DNA of 32,820 nucleotides from Dyadobacter sp. CY261 (GTDB lineage Bacteria > Bacteroidota > Bacteroidia > Cytophagales > Spirosomataceae), in the NCBI RefSeq assembly GCF_021440085.1, contig NZ_JAKCPW010000029.1:1-32820 (forward strand), read 5' to 3'. The translations under genes and the position numbers were made by a program. Below are positions 16,022 through 24,049 of the stretch, piece after piece. Under the pieces are notes generated by a model. It was not told where the DNA came from. It saw only the letters and a program-made list of their open reading frames with translations, and searched no databases. The number at the start of each line of letters is the position of its first letter. Positions within the stretch are counted from its first letter, which is position 1.

Positions 16022-16078
16022 TGATATTATCCGTTTTAAATAATATCACAATAATACGCCGAGGGTGATATACTTTTG
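16022..16078 (+). promoter_or_regulatory. HxlR operator palindrome and promoter
   Basis: TGATATTAT (16022-16030) and ATAATATCA (16040-16048) are perfect 9-bp arms with a 9-base spacer. TACTTTTG at 16071-16078 matches the TAnnTTTG -7 consensus. The right arm of the palindrome covers the expected -33 position, so a dimer bound there would block the polymerase. The site lies in the divergent region between pirin and the HxlR gene. This placement is standard for HxlR-type autoregulation. Confidence 0.7.
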
Positions 16079-16119
16079 TTATTGGTTACATTTAGTATAC
16101 CGGCATCATACAGTATAGC

Positions 16120-16458
16120 ATGGTGCAAATAAGCAAACTAGAATGCGGCCGAAATAGAATGGCTGTACGGGACACGCTCGATCTGATCGGGGGCAAATGG
16201 AAAGTTTTGATCTTATTGACCCTAAACGAGCGGCCATATCGTTTCAAAGCACTCGCACAGGAGATAGGCATTTCGCCCCGGATGCTTTCAAGGGAATTAT
16301 AGGATATGGAACAAAACAAGCTCCTGGATCGCACGGTTATTGACGCCAAACCGATTGGAGTCGAGTATTCCATTACTGACTACGGGCGCACCTTCGGGCA
16401 GATCATAGAAGCCATGCGAGACTGGGGACTAAACCATCGGAAGGAAATAATTCAGTAG
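16120..16458 (+). pseudogene. HxlR-family regulator interrupted by one amber codon
   Basis: The frame from ATG 16120 encodes a complete HxlR winged-helix protein of 112 codons except for TAG at 16300-16302. Before it: MVQISKLECGRNRMAVRDTL, then LIGGKWKVLILLTLNERPYRF and ISPRMLSREL; after it DMEQNKLLDRTVIDAKP, VEYSITDYGRTF and AMRDWGLNH to the TAG at 16456-16458. The family has Gln (CAG) at this point (ELxxME), so a single C-to-T change explains it. The N-terminal Cys9 is at a position used for redox sensing in relatives such as YodB/HypR, which respond to quinones and hypochlorite (family knowledge). Either the regulator is lost, giving a 60-aa truncated product without the wing, or the base is a sequencing error. 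Confidence 0.85.
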
Positions 16459-16571
16459 GGAAGCGTACAAGTTTTTTTGTCTGTCGGATTGAACTGAATT
16501 AACGTCGTTTCAGAGTATTTTTCCTGCTGGCGTATTTCCAATTTCGAATTTAAATACAAACATTTGAAATC

Positions 16572-17087
16572 ATGGAAACAAACCAAACGCTTGAACGAAG
16601 CCAACTTAACAATCCAACTGCCAGAGTATTGGAAACTGTGAATGTTCCTATAAAGGTCGCATTCGATTTTATTCAACCGATTCCCTTAGACCTTATCTTT
16701 CCTGGATATAATGCTATTCCAGCGATCGTCAAAACGGACGAACAAGAACTTTGGATCACCGCTGGTAGATCCCGTACGGTAACTTTCGCAGACGGAAATT
16801 CGGCTTTTGAAAGTATGCTGCATGTGGATTACCCTAATTATTTTTCTTACAAGTTGGAAAACTTCTCGTCGGAAGGCTTGAACAATCTGATTGAGCGAAT
16901 CGATGGGGCATGGGTGTTTATCGCCCTTGACGAAAATTCCGTGCTGATTGATTGGAAGTATGTGATCACGGCCAGGAATAATGATGCCAGGCAAATCATT
17001 CAGGAGCATCTTCTTACTGATTTTCAAGGTATGCTCGAACAGGCAATGAAAATCTGCAAAGAAAACCTGGAATCGAAAACCATGTAA
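16572..17087 (+). CDS. SRPBCC-superfamily (START-like) protein
   Basis: A 171-aa protein. The opening ETVNVPIKVAFDFIQPIPL is the characteristic first strand and helix of SRPBCC/polyketide-cyclase-type proteins, and the later WKYVITARNN and C-terminal long helix (QEHLLTDFQGMLEQAMK) complete the fold. Such proteins bind hydrophobic ligands in a helix-grip cavity, some with enzymatic activity; no catalytic residue is identifiable. It follows the broken HxlR gene by 113 bp and may once have been one of its targets. The TTTAAATAC leader shows no clear promoter. It is followed by a fragment of an SDR start. Confidence 0.72.
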   Translation: METNQTLERSQLNNPTARVLETVNVPIKVAFDFIQPIPLDLIFPGYNAIPAIVKTDEQELWITAGRSRTVTFADGNSAFESMLHVDYPNYFSYKLENFSSEGLNNLIERIDGAWVFIALDENSVLIDWKYVITARNNDARQIIQEHLLTDFQGMLEQAMKICKENLESKTM

Positions 17088-17118
17088 AAAACGCCATAAT
17101 TTTAAATAACATTAATAA

Positions 17119-17166
17119 ATGAAGACAGCGCTGGTAACAGAAGCCAGTAATTTTTATGTAACATAG
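17119..17166 (+). pseudogene. Remnant of an SDR gene start
   Basis: Sixteen codons from ATG 17119 read MKTALVTEASN and then end at TAG 17164-17166. The first nine residues resemble the start of classical SDR proteins (MKTALVTGASKGIG), with the SDR at 8935 opening MKSALITGAN. Thus this is probably the left-over 5' end of a deleted SDR gene between the SRPBCC gene and the sigma-54 activator. It is short, so chance resemblance cannot be excluded. Confidence 0.4.
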
Positions 17167-17167
17167 C

Positions 17168-17213
17168 CGGATCTTTGTCAAACCACTGACATCGGTGCTC
17201 TGACCAAGATCCG
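17168..17213 (+). terminator. Leader hairpin before the sigma-54 activator
   Basis: CGGATCTT (17168-17175) pairs with AAGATCCG (17206-17213); after a TG/CC mismatch TCA (17178-17180) pairs with TGA (17201-17203) around a 20-base loop. ATTTTGTT follows directly. It may end transcription of the SRPBCC gene or act as an attenuator in the leader of the activator, whose ATG is 17 bases downstream. GGATCTTTG in the left arm also resembles a -7 box, so the two readings compete. Confidence 0.45.
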
Positions 17214-17229
17214 ATTTTGTTGGAAAGTT

Positions 17230-19167
17230 ATGAATGAACGGATTTTAATAGTTGAGGACGACTTTATTGTCGCCGGTGATCTTGCCAGCATGGTAGAAAA
17301 TGCGGGCTATCATGTATGTGCAACAACCGACACCGTAAGATCGGCGAAAGAAGCGATTGAGAAACATCGTCCAACATGGGTCTTGCTTGACATATTTTTA
17401 CAGGACGATTCACTAGGGACTGATCTGGCACCTTATCTACAGGAGAAGGGCATTGGGTTTATATACATCTCTGCAAACACAAATCAAAGTGTTCTGGAAA
17501 CGGCAAAGGCAACCCAACCTTACGGTTTTTTGGTGAAGCCTTTCCGGGAAAAAGACCTGCTGCTCATGCTGGAAATAGCGCGGGGTAAACATGCCAGCAT
17601 TCTTGAATTGTCAGCCCAACGCGAGTCATTCCTTCAGCAAAGCCTTTGGTCGTTAGCAGATGAATATACGCCTCACATCAATAAGCTTGACAGGACCCCG
17701 GCAGCCTTTCAGTCCGTAATACCGTTTGACCTGATGGTTTACAATTTTCACCCTTACGGACAGGATGAAGCATCTGCCGAAGCGTTTCAGAGAATCGGTT
17801 ACAGCGAATATCAGGCTTTATCAGGGGTTCGAATTCAGCCTTCCGATAGTTCCGCGGAATTTAAAAGTATTGAAAATGATGGGGAAGTTGCGGCTAGTGC
17901 AAAAGTGATCCAAGGCGCTTCTTTCACTTTGACCGCTGATGTTGAATTTTCGAAGAAAAAGCAGACATTGAATGGTGATTTCCGGGCAACCTTACAGTTC
18001 GAATGCAAAAATAAAGACGGAGTGCTGCAACTCGGGTTTTTTAGCAAAAATCAGGACAGCTATGACCGTTCTCACGAAAAGCTGTTAAGCAGGTCGGAGA
18101 AGGTCATTTACCGTCTGTTCAAGCAGCTCTCTCATAAACCTTTGGATAAAAGTCCGAATGTTCCGCGCCGTGCTGTAAGTGTGCAGCCTCCCGGATCCAA
18201 TATTAAGTTTGAAGGAATAGTTGGTCACAGCACCCCGTTACTTGAAGTTCTTGATCAGGTAAAACTAGTTGCAACTACAAATGTAACTGTGCTGATCTTG
18301 GGAGAAAGCGGGACAGGTAAAGAAAAAATAGCCTACAATGTTCACCTGCTTTCATCGAGAAAATCAAAGCCTTTCATAACAATCAATTGTGCAGCAATGC
18401 CGGCGGATCTGATTGAATCAGAACTTTTTGGTCACGAAAAAGGCGCTTTCACAGGCGCTAACGAAAGGCGTATAGGGAAGTTGGAAGCTGCCAACGGCGG
18501 AACAGTCTTCCTGGATGAGATCGGTGAGTTGCCGCTTGAGTCACAGGTCAAATTATTAAGATTTTTACAGGAAAAACATTTTGAACGCATAGGGAGCAGT
18601 AAAACGATCAGTGTTGATATACGCATTATCGCCGCAACGAACCGCAATCTGGAAAAAGAGGTGGGGGAAGGCCGGTTCCGACTCGATCTATTCTATCGCC
18701 TGAATGTCTATCCGGTTACGCTTCCGCCTTTGAGAGAGCGGGGAGAAGACATTTTAATACTTGCTAAACATTTTACTGAAAAGACTGCAACTGCTTTGGG
18801 AAGAAAAATCATTCCTGAATTCAGCGCACGCGTGCTAAGGCAATTGTCAGAATATCAGTGGCCAGGGAACATTCGTGAATTGGAACATTTGATGGAACGT
18901 ACCCTGATCAAAACACAGGGACAAATTATTGACAGCGTAGAGCTGCCAACAGTGACTTCAGGCAAATTCCTTCCATCATTTGGAGCCGATGCCAATAAAA
19001 CACTTCATCAAATCGAAATAGAACACATCTTGTCCGTGCTGAAAAGGTGCAACGGGAGGGTAAATGGTCCCGGGGGAGCCGCTGAAATTCTTGGCCTGCC
19101 GCCAAGCACACTCAACTCTAAAATGAAGAAGCTAGGAATCAAGAGAACATCCAGCTACGGGAACTGA
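17230..19167 (+). CDS. Sigma-54-dependent response regulator (REC - GAF-like - AAA+ - Fis)
   Basis: A 645-aa activator. Residues 1-120 form a receiver domain with acidic Glu9/Asp10/Asp11, phospho-acceptor Asp54 in VLLDIFL, and Lys103 in VKPF. Residues ~125-305 are a central region with a FDLMVYNFH strand, probably GAF-like. The AAA+ domain (~328-560) has Walker A GESGTGKE (358-365), the sigma-54 contact loop GAFTGA (405-410), Walker B GGTVFLDEIGE (423-433) and the R-finger region FRLDLFYRLNVYP. The C-terminal Fis-type HTH lies at ~612-634 (GGAAEILGLPPSTLNSKMKKLGI). All key motifs are intact. It would switch on RpoN promoters once phosphorylated. No kinase gene is adjacent on the same strand; the nearest is the TPR kinase 1.1 kb downstream on the other strand. 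Confidence 0.93.
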   Translation: MNERILIVEDDFIVAGDLASMVENAGYHVCATTDTVRSAKEAIEKHRPTWVLLDIFLQDDSLGTDLAPYLQEKGIGFIYISANTNQSVLETAKATQPYGFLVKPFREKDLLLMLEIARGKHASILELSAQRESFLQQSLWSLADEYTPHINKLDRTPAAFQSVIPFDLMVYNFHPYGQDEASAEAFQRIGYSEYQALSGVRIQPSDSSAEFKSIENDGEVAASAKVIQGASFTLTADVEFSKKKQTLNGDFRATLQFECKNKDGVLQLGFFSKNQDSYDRSHEKLLSRSEKVIYRLFKQLSHKPLDKSPNVPRRAVSVQPPGSNIKFEGIVGHSTPLLEVLDQVKLVATTNVTVLILGESGTGKEKIAYNVHLLSSRKSKPFITINCAAMPADLIESELFGHEKGAFTGANERRIGKLEAANGGTVFLDEIGELPLESQVKLLRFLQEKHFERIGSSKTISVDIRIIAATNRNLEKEVGEGRFRLDLFYRLNVYPVTLPPLRERGEDILILAKHFTEKTATALGRKIIPEFSARVLRQLSEYQWPGNIRELEHLMERTLIKTQGQIIDSVELPTVTSGKFLPSFGADANKTLHQIEIEHILSVLKRCNGRVNGPGGAAEILGLPPSTLNSKMKKLGIKRTSSYGN

Positions 19168-19179
19168 GATTACAACTAT

Positions 19180-19224
19180 GGTTCGGGAGCCTGTCTACAC
19201 AAGTATCCAAGCTTCCCGAGAACC
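19180..19224. terminator. Imperfect hairpin between convergent genes
   Basis: GGTTCGGGAGC (19180-19190) can pair with GCTTCCCGAGAACC (19211-19224) with two small bulges. It lies between the stop of the sigma-54 activator (19167) and the end of the convergent hydrolase (19239). No long T tract follows, so it is a plausible but weak terminator. Confidence 0.4.
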
Positions 19225-19238
19225 TTGGTATTATATGT

Positions 19239-20144
19239 TTAATTTGCAGATAAAAATTGTTGGATATCGTTGATTGCAGCGATCGATTCATTTGAATGAA
19301 TATCCGAAAACAACCATACATGTTTTTGGCCGTTGTATTCTTTCAGTTTTGTAGTTTTTTGGATAGGCTTTATCACCTTGTAGAAATTTTTTGAATCGTC
19401 ATTTAGTACTTCATCCGTTCCTACCAATAAGAATACAGGAGGAAATTTTTTGAATTTCAATTCGCTTGGATCTGCTTTTTTTAAGTCGTTCGAAGCGTAC
19501 AGTTCAGCATGTTCATGCAACATATTCTTACTTAATATTGGATCAACCGATTGCTTTATCACATACGAATTGTTATTGGTTTTTAAGTCAATCCAGGGTG
19601 AAATTAATGCCAAGGTGTTTGGCAGTGGTACGTTTGACTCAATGCAGTCATGTACCAATGTTACAGACAAACCGCCTCCGGCACTATCACCTATAATTGT
19701 GATATTGAAGCTAGGGTATTTTTTCCTTAACTCGGTGTAGACTTTGAACACTTCATTTTTTGCAGCGGGATAAGGGTGTTCCGGCGCTAAGGAATATTCA
19801 ATAAAGAGAATGGGTAATTTTAGGGCCCCTGCCAAATGGCTAACCATTGGCTTGTACGAGTTAATACTTCCCAATGCATATACACCGCCATGCAGGTAAA
19901 TAATGATTCGTTTTTGTTCTATCATTTTCTGATTGAACCAGTAACTCTTAATTCCAGCAATGGATGATTCGGCGATTGTAATTGAAGTATCAGGCGGATA
20001 AACTTTACCCAGCGTTTCATAAAAGGCTCTTTCCTTATTGATTTTTACCATAGTGCTATCCGCAATTTTCTGCGCATTTGCTTCTGGCTGCATTAGATAG
20101 AGAATTCCAGTCAGAGCGTAGGACGTTAGTTTTGAATCTGTCAT
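19239..20144 (-). CDS. Alpha/beta hydrolase of the hormone-sensitive lipase group
   Basis: A 301-aa hydrolase started at ATG 20144; an extension to a TTG at 20171 runs into a palindrome and was dropped. It has the HGG oxyanion motif (YLHGGVYALGS), the nucleophile elbow GDSAGGG, GTDEVL with the acidic residue and GQKHVW with the catalytic His, which together define the HSL/acetyl-hydrolase family of carboxylesterases. Members hydrolyse short- to medium-chain esters. The first ~25 residues (ALTGILYLMQPEANAQ) look like a weak signal sequence that ends in A-x-A, so export is possible but uncertain. A 20-bp palindrome sits upstream. The only close minus-strand neighbour is the kinase gene, whose end is 162 bp away. 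Confidence 0.87.
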   Translation of the reverse strand: MTDSKLTSYALTGILYLMQPEANAQKIADSTMVKINKERAFYETLGKVYPPDTSITIAESSIAGIKSYWFNQKMIEQKRIIIYLHGGVYALGSINSYKPMVSHLAGALKLPILFIEYSLAPEHPYPAAKNEVFKVYTELRKKYPSFNITIIGDSAGGGLSVTLVHDCIESNVPLPNTLALISPWIDLKTNNNSYVIKQSVDPILSKNMLHEHAELYASNDLKKADPSELKFKKFPPVFLLVGTDEVLNDDSKNFYKVIKPIQKTTKLKEYNGQKHVWLFSDIHSNESIAAINDIQQFLSAN

Positions 20145-20161
20145 GAGCTTGAAAATTAATA

Positions 20162-20189
20162 TGTTACACAATACATTTATTGTGTGTCA
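20162..20189 (-). promoter_or_regulatory. Palindromic operator upstream of the hydrolase
   Basis: ACACAATA (20166-20173) and TATTGTGT (20178-20185) are perfect 8-bp arms around CATT; outside a two-base mismatch TG (20162-20163) and CA (20188-20189) also pair. It starts 17 bases upstream of the hydrolase ATG, where a repressor of TetR type would block expression. No such regulator gene lies in this window. Confidence 0.6.
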
Positions 20190-20305
20190 AAATTAATTCA
20201 CAGCTATCACTGTCAATGGTCGAATCAGACACAAGAACAGTTCAAAACGACAAATCCATTTGGTAAAGTCAAATTGTTCAAATGGCGTTGACATTGAACG
20301 AAGCT

Positions 20306-22678
20306 CTAATTCTGGGACACGCTATCAAAGCCGATATTTCCGTAGTCCTTCAATTTTTTTAACGGAAATTGAATCGTTATCAGGGTGCCTTCCTTATTTT
20401 CAATGCGAAAATCGCCCCTTAGTTGGGCGCTTAACGCACGCATAATCTTGAAGCCTAATGACGATGCGCTCGTTGGGTCGATACTCTCGGGAATGCCTCT
20501 GCCATTATCGGCAATTTGAAGCATGACATGTGTGGGTGTGACATGTTTCAGGGTGATGGAAATTTCACTGCCGGTAGCATCAAATGCATATTTAATGCTA
20601 TTGGTAATCGCTTCATTAAGAATAAGACCAATTGGAATTGCCTGTGCAAGTTCTATCTGGATCGGCTCAATCGACGTTGTGAATTTGATAAGTTGTGAAG
20701 ACGGATTGAATGCGTCCTGTAAGTTGTTTATAAGTTCTGAAACATACGACCGTACATTAAGGCTAGCCAGGTTACTGCCATTCGAAAGTTTTAAATGAAT
20801 GAGTGAAATCGCCTGAATTCGGTTTCTGCTGATCTTTATCGCCTCTAATACATCCGTTTGCCGGGAGGACGCAGACTGTTGATTAAGCAAACTTGTGATG
20901 AGTTGAAGATTATTCTTAACGCGATGATGCACTTCTTTAATCAGCCAGTCCTTTTCAGTCAGCAATGTTTCTTTTTCTTCCAAAAGTTTCCTTAGCGACA
21001 CATTTTGGTCATCTATTTGGGCGCCTTGAAGTTCAAGCTTGCTATATACATATTGTTTTTTCCTGTAAGCCCAGTATGCCAGACCGGCAAGAAGCGAAAC
21101 GGTTATAATACCGGCAAGGGTGATGTCTCGTTGTAAATTCGCATTCTTCACAATCATTGCCTGTGATTTTTGTCTGCCTTTCATAATCACAAGATCTTTT
21201 GCCCGCTGATCAGCCAGATATCTTGCTTTTAGATTTGCGATTTGATTTGCTGAATTGGCATTATATAATGAATCGTGGATTTGATTATAATTTTGTAAAT
21301 GCCTGATACTATTTATATATTTTCCTGACGCCGAATCTATTTTATACAATGCGATCTGAATTTCACTTTCCGATAGGGGTGTTTTTACTTTCGGAGAAAG
21401 CTGTTCGAGCTTTTCAAAGTAGAGCCTCGCTTTTTGAAACTTCGCTTCGCTCATATAGAAATCTCCAATAGACTTATAATAGGTCTGCATAAATAATTGA
21501 CCGTAACTTCCGAAGGCTTTCTTTTTGTCTAATTTACCAAACGTTTCTATGGTTTTTAAGAACCATTTTTCAGCTTTCACAGGATTTTGCATTGACTGGT
21601 ATACCAAACCGTAGGCACAATATATATTTAACTTGTCCATATCATTTACGGCTGGCATCACCTGATCAGCAGTTGTGAGATAGCGAAGTAATCCCTGGGT
21701 TTTGCCGAGCTTAACCCGATTATCAATGACACTTAACAGCGCAATAGAGTAGTTATAGCGCGAGTTCATTTTTTTTGTAAAAGCCAACGAGCTTTCTAAA
21801 TGGGGCAAAGCTTCGGCATACATTTTCAGGTCATAATACTGCCTGCCCAATGAATTGGTGGCGATAACCATCCAATAATCGTCTTTGATTGATTTGGCCG
21901 TTTTTAAAGCTTCGGAATTAAAATATAAAGCTTGTTGCGTGTTTCCCAATTTCCAATAAATATTTGCCAATTGAATTTCACAACTCACTTGTTCTTTAAG
22001 ATTGTTGGATATTCTAAAAAATGAATACGCTCTGGTCATTTCCTCTAATGCCTCTTTAAGCTGACCCTGTTGCCTGTGTACCAGACTGATTTGTTTTAAT
22101 GCACGGTTTTCACCCAGCTTGTCATTGATCTTTTGATATAATTGCTTTTGCCGTTCAAAACATACCAGCGCTTCCGAAAAGCTTTTTGCATGATCGATCA
22201 AGAGTTCCCCGAAATCTGCCCAGCATTCGGCCTCGCCGGCAACATCACCGGCACGGCGAAAACTACTTATCAGATTTGCGTATTGAAGATGGGCACCGGT
22301 CGTATCATACCGCCCGAGATAATTGTTCTTTGTAATCGCCCGCAGACATTTATTCTCCCATTTAAGCGAATGGATTGTTCTGGCCAGCTTTAAACCTTTG
22401 TTGTAAAATACCGCTGCGCTGTCAGTTTGTGGCTTGCCTGCCCCTTGTTTATCGGCGATGTAATTACCCAAATGAATGAGTGACTTGATCTTCAAAGAGT
22501 CAGGTTGCTCTTTGCGCAGTGCTGCTAACAATTCTTTTGTTGAATCGTTCGGAATGCTTTGAGCATTTGCCACAAAAAAGGTCAGACACAAATAGGTACA
22601 AATCCCCATCGCACGGATCACTGCCGGGATTTTCAATATGGACCTGTATTGTATTGACTCCATAAACAAACGCACCAT
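20306..22678 (-). CDS. TPR sensor histidine kinase (HisKA_2 / HATPase_c)
   Basis: A 790-aa protein. A hydrophobic N-terminal segment (~21-40, ending FFVANAQ) looks like a signal peptide. Residues ~45-480 are rich in TPR-like helices (for example EALVCFERQKQLYQKI, QQALYFNSEALKTAKSI), a periplasmic sensor region. A membrane helix spans ~519-538. A coiled coil ~545-580 leads to WLIKEVHHRVKNNLQL, the HisKA_2 box, with His585 as likely phospho-acceptor. The ATPase domain has LNEAITNSIKYAF (N box), IADNGRGIP (G1) and SLGFKIMRAL (G2). It fits TPR-containing sensor kinases common in Bacteroidota. ATG 22678 was kept; ATG 22663 is an alternative that leaves the signal intact. No response regulator is directly adjacent; the partner is unknown. 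Confidence 0.92.
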   Translation of the reverse strand: MVRLFMESIQYRSILKIPAVIRAMGICTYLCLTFFVANAQSIPNDSTKELLAALRKEQPDSLKIKSLIHLGNYIADKQGAGKPQTDSAAVFYNKGLKLARTIHSLKWENKCLRAITKNNYLGRYDTTGAHLQYANLISSFRRAGDVAGEAECWADFGELLIDHAKSFSEALVCFERQKQLYQKINDKLGENRALKQISLVHRQQGQLKEALEEMTRAYSFFRISNNLKEQVSCEIQLANIYWKLGNTQQALYFNSEALKTAKSIKDDYWMVIATNSLGRQYYDLKMYAEALPHLESSLAFTKKMNSRYNYSIALLSVIDNRVKLGKTQGLLRYLTTADQVMPAVNDMDKLNIYCAYGLVYQSMQNPVKAEKWFLKTIETFGKLDKKKAFGSYGQLFMQTYYKSIGDFYMSEAKFQKARLYFEKLEQLSPKVKTPLSESEIQIALYKIDSASGKYINSIRHLQNYNQIHDSLYNANSANQIANLKARYLADQRAKDLVIMKGRQKSQAMIVKNANLQRDITLAGIITVSLLAGLAYWAYRKKQYVYSKLELQGAQIDDQNVSLRKLLEEKETLLTEKDWLIKEVHHRVKNNLQLITSLLNQQSASSRQTDVLEAIKISRNRIQAISLIHLKLSNGSNLASLNVRSYVSELINNLQDAFNPSSQLIKFTTSIEPIQIELAQAIPIGLILNEAITNSIKYAFDATGSEISITLKHVTPTHVMLQIADNGRGIPESIDPTSASSLGFKIMRALSAQLRGDFRIENKEGTLITIQFPLKKLKDYGNIGFDSVSQN

Positions 22679-22850
22679 GAGGTTGTCAGGGAACTGGATC
22701 TTGATATGCCTATGGAAGTAAATATAGAAAATGATGCTTACATGGCATTTTCAGCGGTAACAATCTTTTGTCAGCCGTGCTCTGTTTGAAGCGCTAGGGA
22801 TGCGATCCCGGCGGGTTTTAGACGCTCTGACAAATAATCCGTTCGATGAA

Positions 22851-22880
22851 TAGCGAAATAAAGTAGCGAAATATCGCTAC
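22851..22880. promoter_or_regulatory. Direct and inverted repeat in the kinase/AraC divergent region
   Basis: TAGCGAAATA occurs at 22851-22860 and again at 22864-22873. The second copy is half of a perfect palindrome GTAGCGA (22863-22869) / TCGCTAC (22874-22880) around AATA. Three TAGCGA half-sites within 30 bases suggest an operator. It lies 44 bases before the small ORF at 22924 and about 170 bases from the kinase start, so it could serve either gene. Confidence 0.5.
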
Positions 22881-22923
22881 TCAAAATTTAAAGTACTGAA
22901 AATGAATTGGTTACATATCAGGA

Positions 22924-23055
22924 ATGGATTTACTATACATTAAAACCAATCCTGAAACAGTAATCGCACGCGATCATTTAAATGGTAGGATAAATCATAA
23001 AATTTTTGATCGGCTGGTTGAGTCTGGCTTTAAAAAAACGCGATATGACATTTAG
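22924..23055 (+). CDS. Small ORF (43 aa) overlapping the AraC start
   Basis: ATG 22924 opens a 43-codon frame beginning MDLLYIKTNPETV and ending FKKTRYDI, with TAG at 23053-23055. I do not recognise the product. The sequence is of ordinary composition for a soluble protein. Its last 11 bases overlap the AraC start ATG at 23045, the arrangement of translational coupling. It may be a leader peptide, a small protein, or the start of a decayed gene. The evidence is coding-like composition and the overlap; neither is decisive. Confidence 0.4.
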   Translation: MDLLYIKTNPETVIARDHLNGRINHKIFDRLVESGFKKTRYDI

Positions 23056-24022
23056 TTTTTCAGCTACTCCTGATTTTGATTTTCTTAACTCTTTTGCCCG
23101 TCACATTCGAGCCGAAGTGCATGACAATGTTCTTGAAATACCCAAACATTTGGGGCACGGCTATATCCGTCAGATCGTGTTCGGACCCGATTTCGAAGTA
23201 ACCCTCCATCATTTTCAATTAAAAGAAGACTTAATTATCCGTCGAAATGCATCGGCAATAGCCAGCGATCTAATAACCGTTTTCTTTTACAGTAACGACG
23301 AACCTCTTGCAATTACATATAACAACAATCCTCAGGTCCAATTTTCCGCGCGGGGCAATTCAGCTATTCAGGTTACCTCCAATGACCTTAGTTCGGTCAT
23401 ATGCTTTCCGGCTCAAAGACTTATTAATTATATGGTCATTGCCATTAGGCCGGACAGTTTAAAGGAATTTATTTCCATTGATAAACCCAGCTCAGTGCTT
23501 GAAACAATCACAGGTAATGGGAGTTCTTTTCTTTTTTTCGAAAATATGTCGGCGGAAACAAAGTTGTTGCTCAAAAACATGATTGCCATAAACATGGGCG
23601 ATATGCTGAGCAACTTTTATGTGCGGATCAAGGTGCAAGAATTGCTGTATCACGTTTTCTACAAATTATCGCTGCGTGAACATGCCAATCAGGCGATTAA
23701 CAGTGCCGACATCAGCAGGCTGCTTTACATTCGGGACGAAATTGTCCGCGATCTAAGTAAGCCTCCTGTCTTGCGCGAATTATCTCAGATCGCTGCCATG
23801 AGCGAAACCAAGCTCAAAAGTTTATTCAAGCAAACTTATGGCACTACGATATACAATTATTTCCAACAAGCAAGAATGGAGGAGGCGGCCTTCCTGTTGA
23901 AAAAAGGGAAACGCTCCGTAGCGCAGGTCGGCTACGACATTGGCTTTACCAATTTGAGCCATTTCAGCCGACTGTTTGAAAGACATTATGGACAAAACCC
24001 CAAGCGATTTTCCTATTCATAA
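23045..24022 (+). CDS. AraC-family transcriptional regulator
   Basis: A 325-aa protein started at ATG 23045 (MTFSFSATPDFDFL); a TTG extension to 23006 only duplicates the small ORF region in another frame and was dropped. The N-terminal ~210 residues form a cupin-like sensor region with VTLHHFQLKEDLIIRR. The C-terminal ~100 residues are the AraC domain: first HTH near LRELSQIAAMSETKLKSLFKQTYG, second in VAQVGYDIGFTNLSHFSRLFERHYGQNPKRF with the canonical signature. It is divergent from the TPR kinase and closely followed by an unknown 116-aa gene. The C-terminal sequence resembles regulators of iron uptake or of drug response (for example PchR-like), but the ligand is unknown. Confidence 0.88.
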   Translation: MTFSFSATPDFDFLNSFARHIRAEVHDNVLEIPKHLGHGYIRQIVFGPDFEVTLHHFQLKEDLIIRRNASAIASDLITVFFYSNDEPLAITYNNNPQVQFSARGNSAIQVTSNDLSSVICFPAQRLINYMVIAIRPDSLKEFISIDKPSSVLETITGNGSSFLFFENMSAETKLLLKNMIAINMGDMLSNFYVRIKVQELLYHVFYKLSLREHANQAINSADISRLLYIRDEIVRDLSKPPVLRELSQIAAMSETKLKSLFKQTYGTTIYNYFQQARMEEAAFLLKKGKRSVAQVGYDIGFTNLSHFSRLFERHYGQNPKRFSYS

Positions 24023-24049
24023 TTATTCACTAGCCCGGAACATTTTCAC

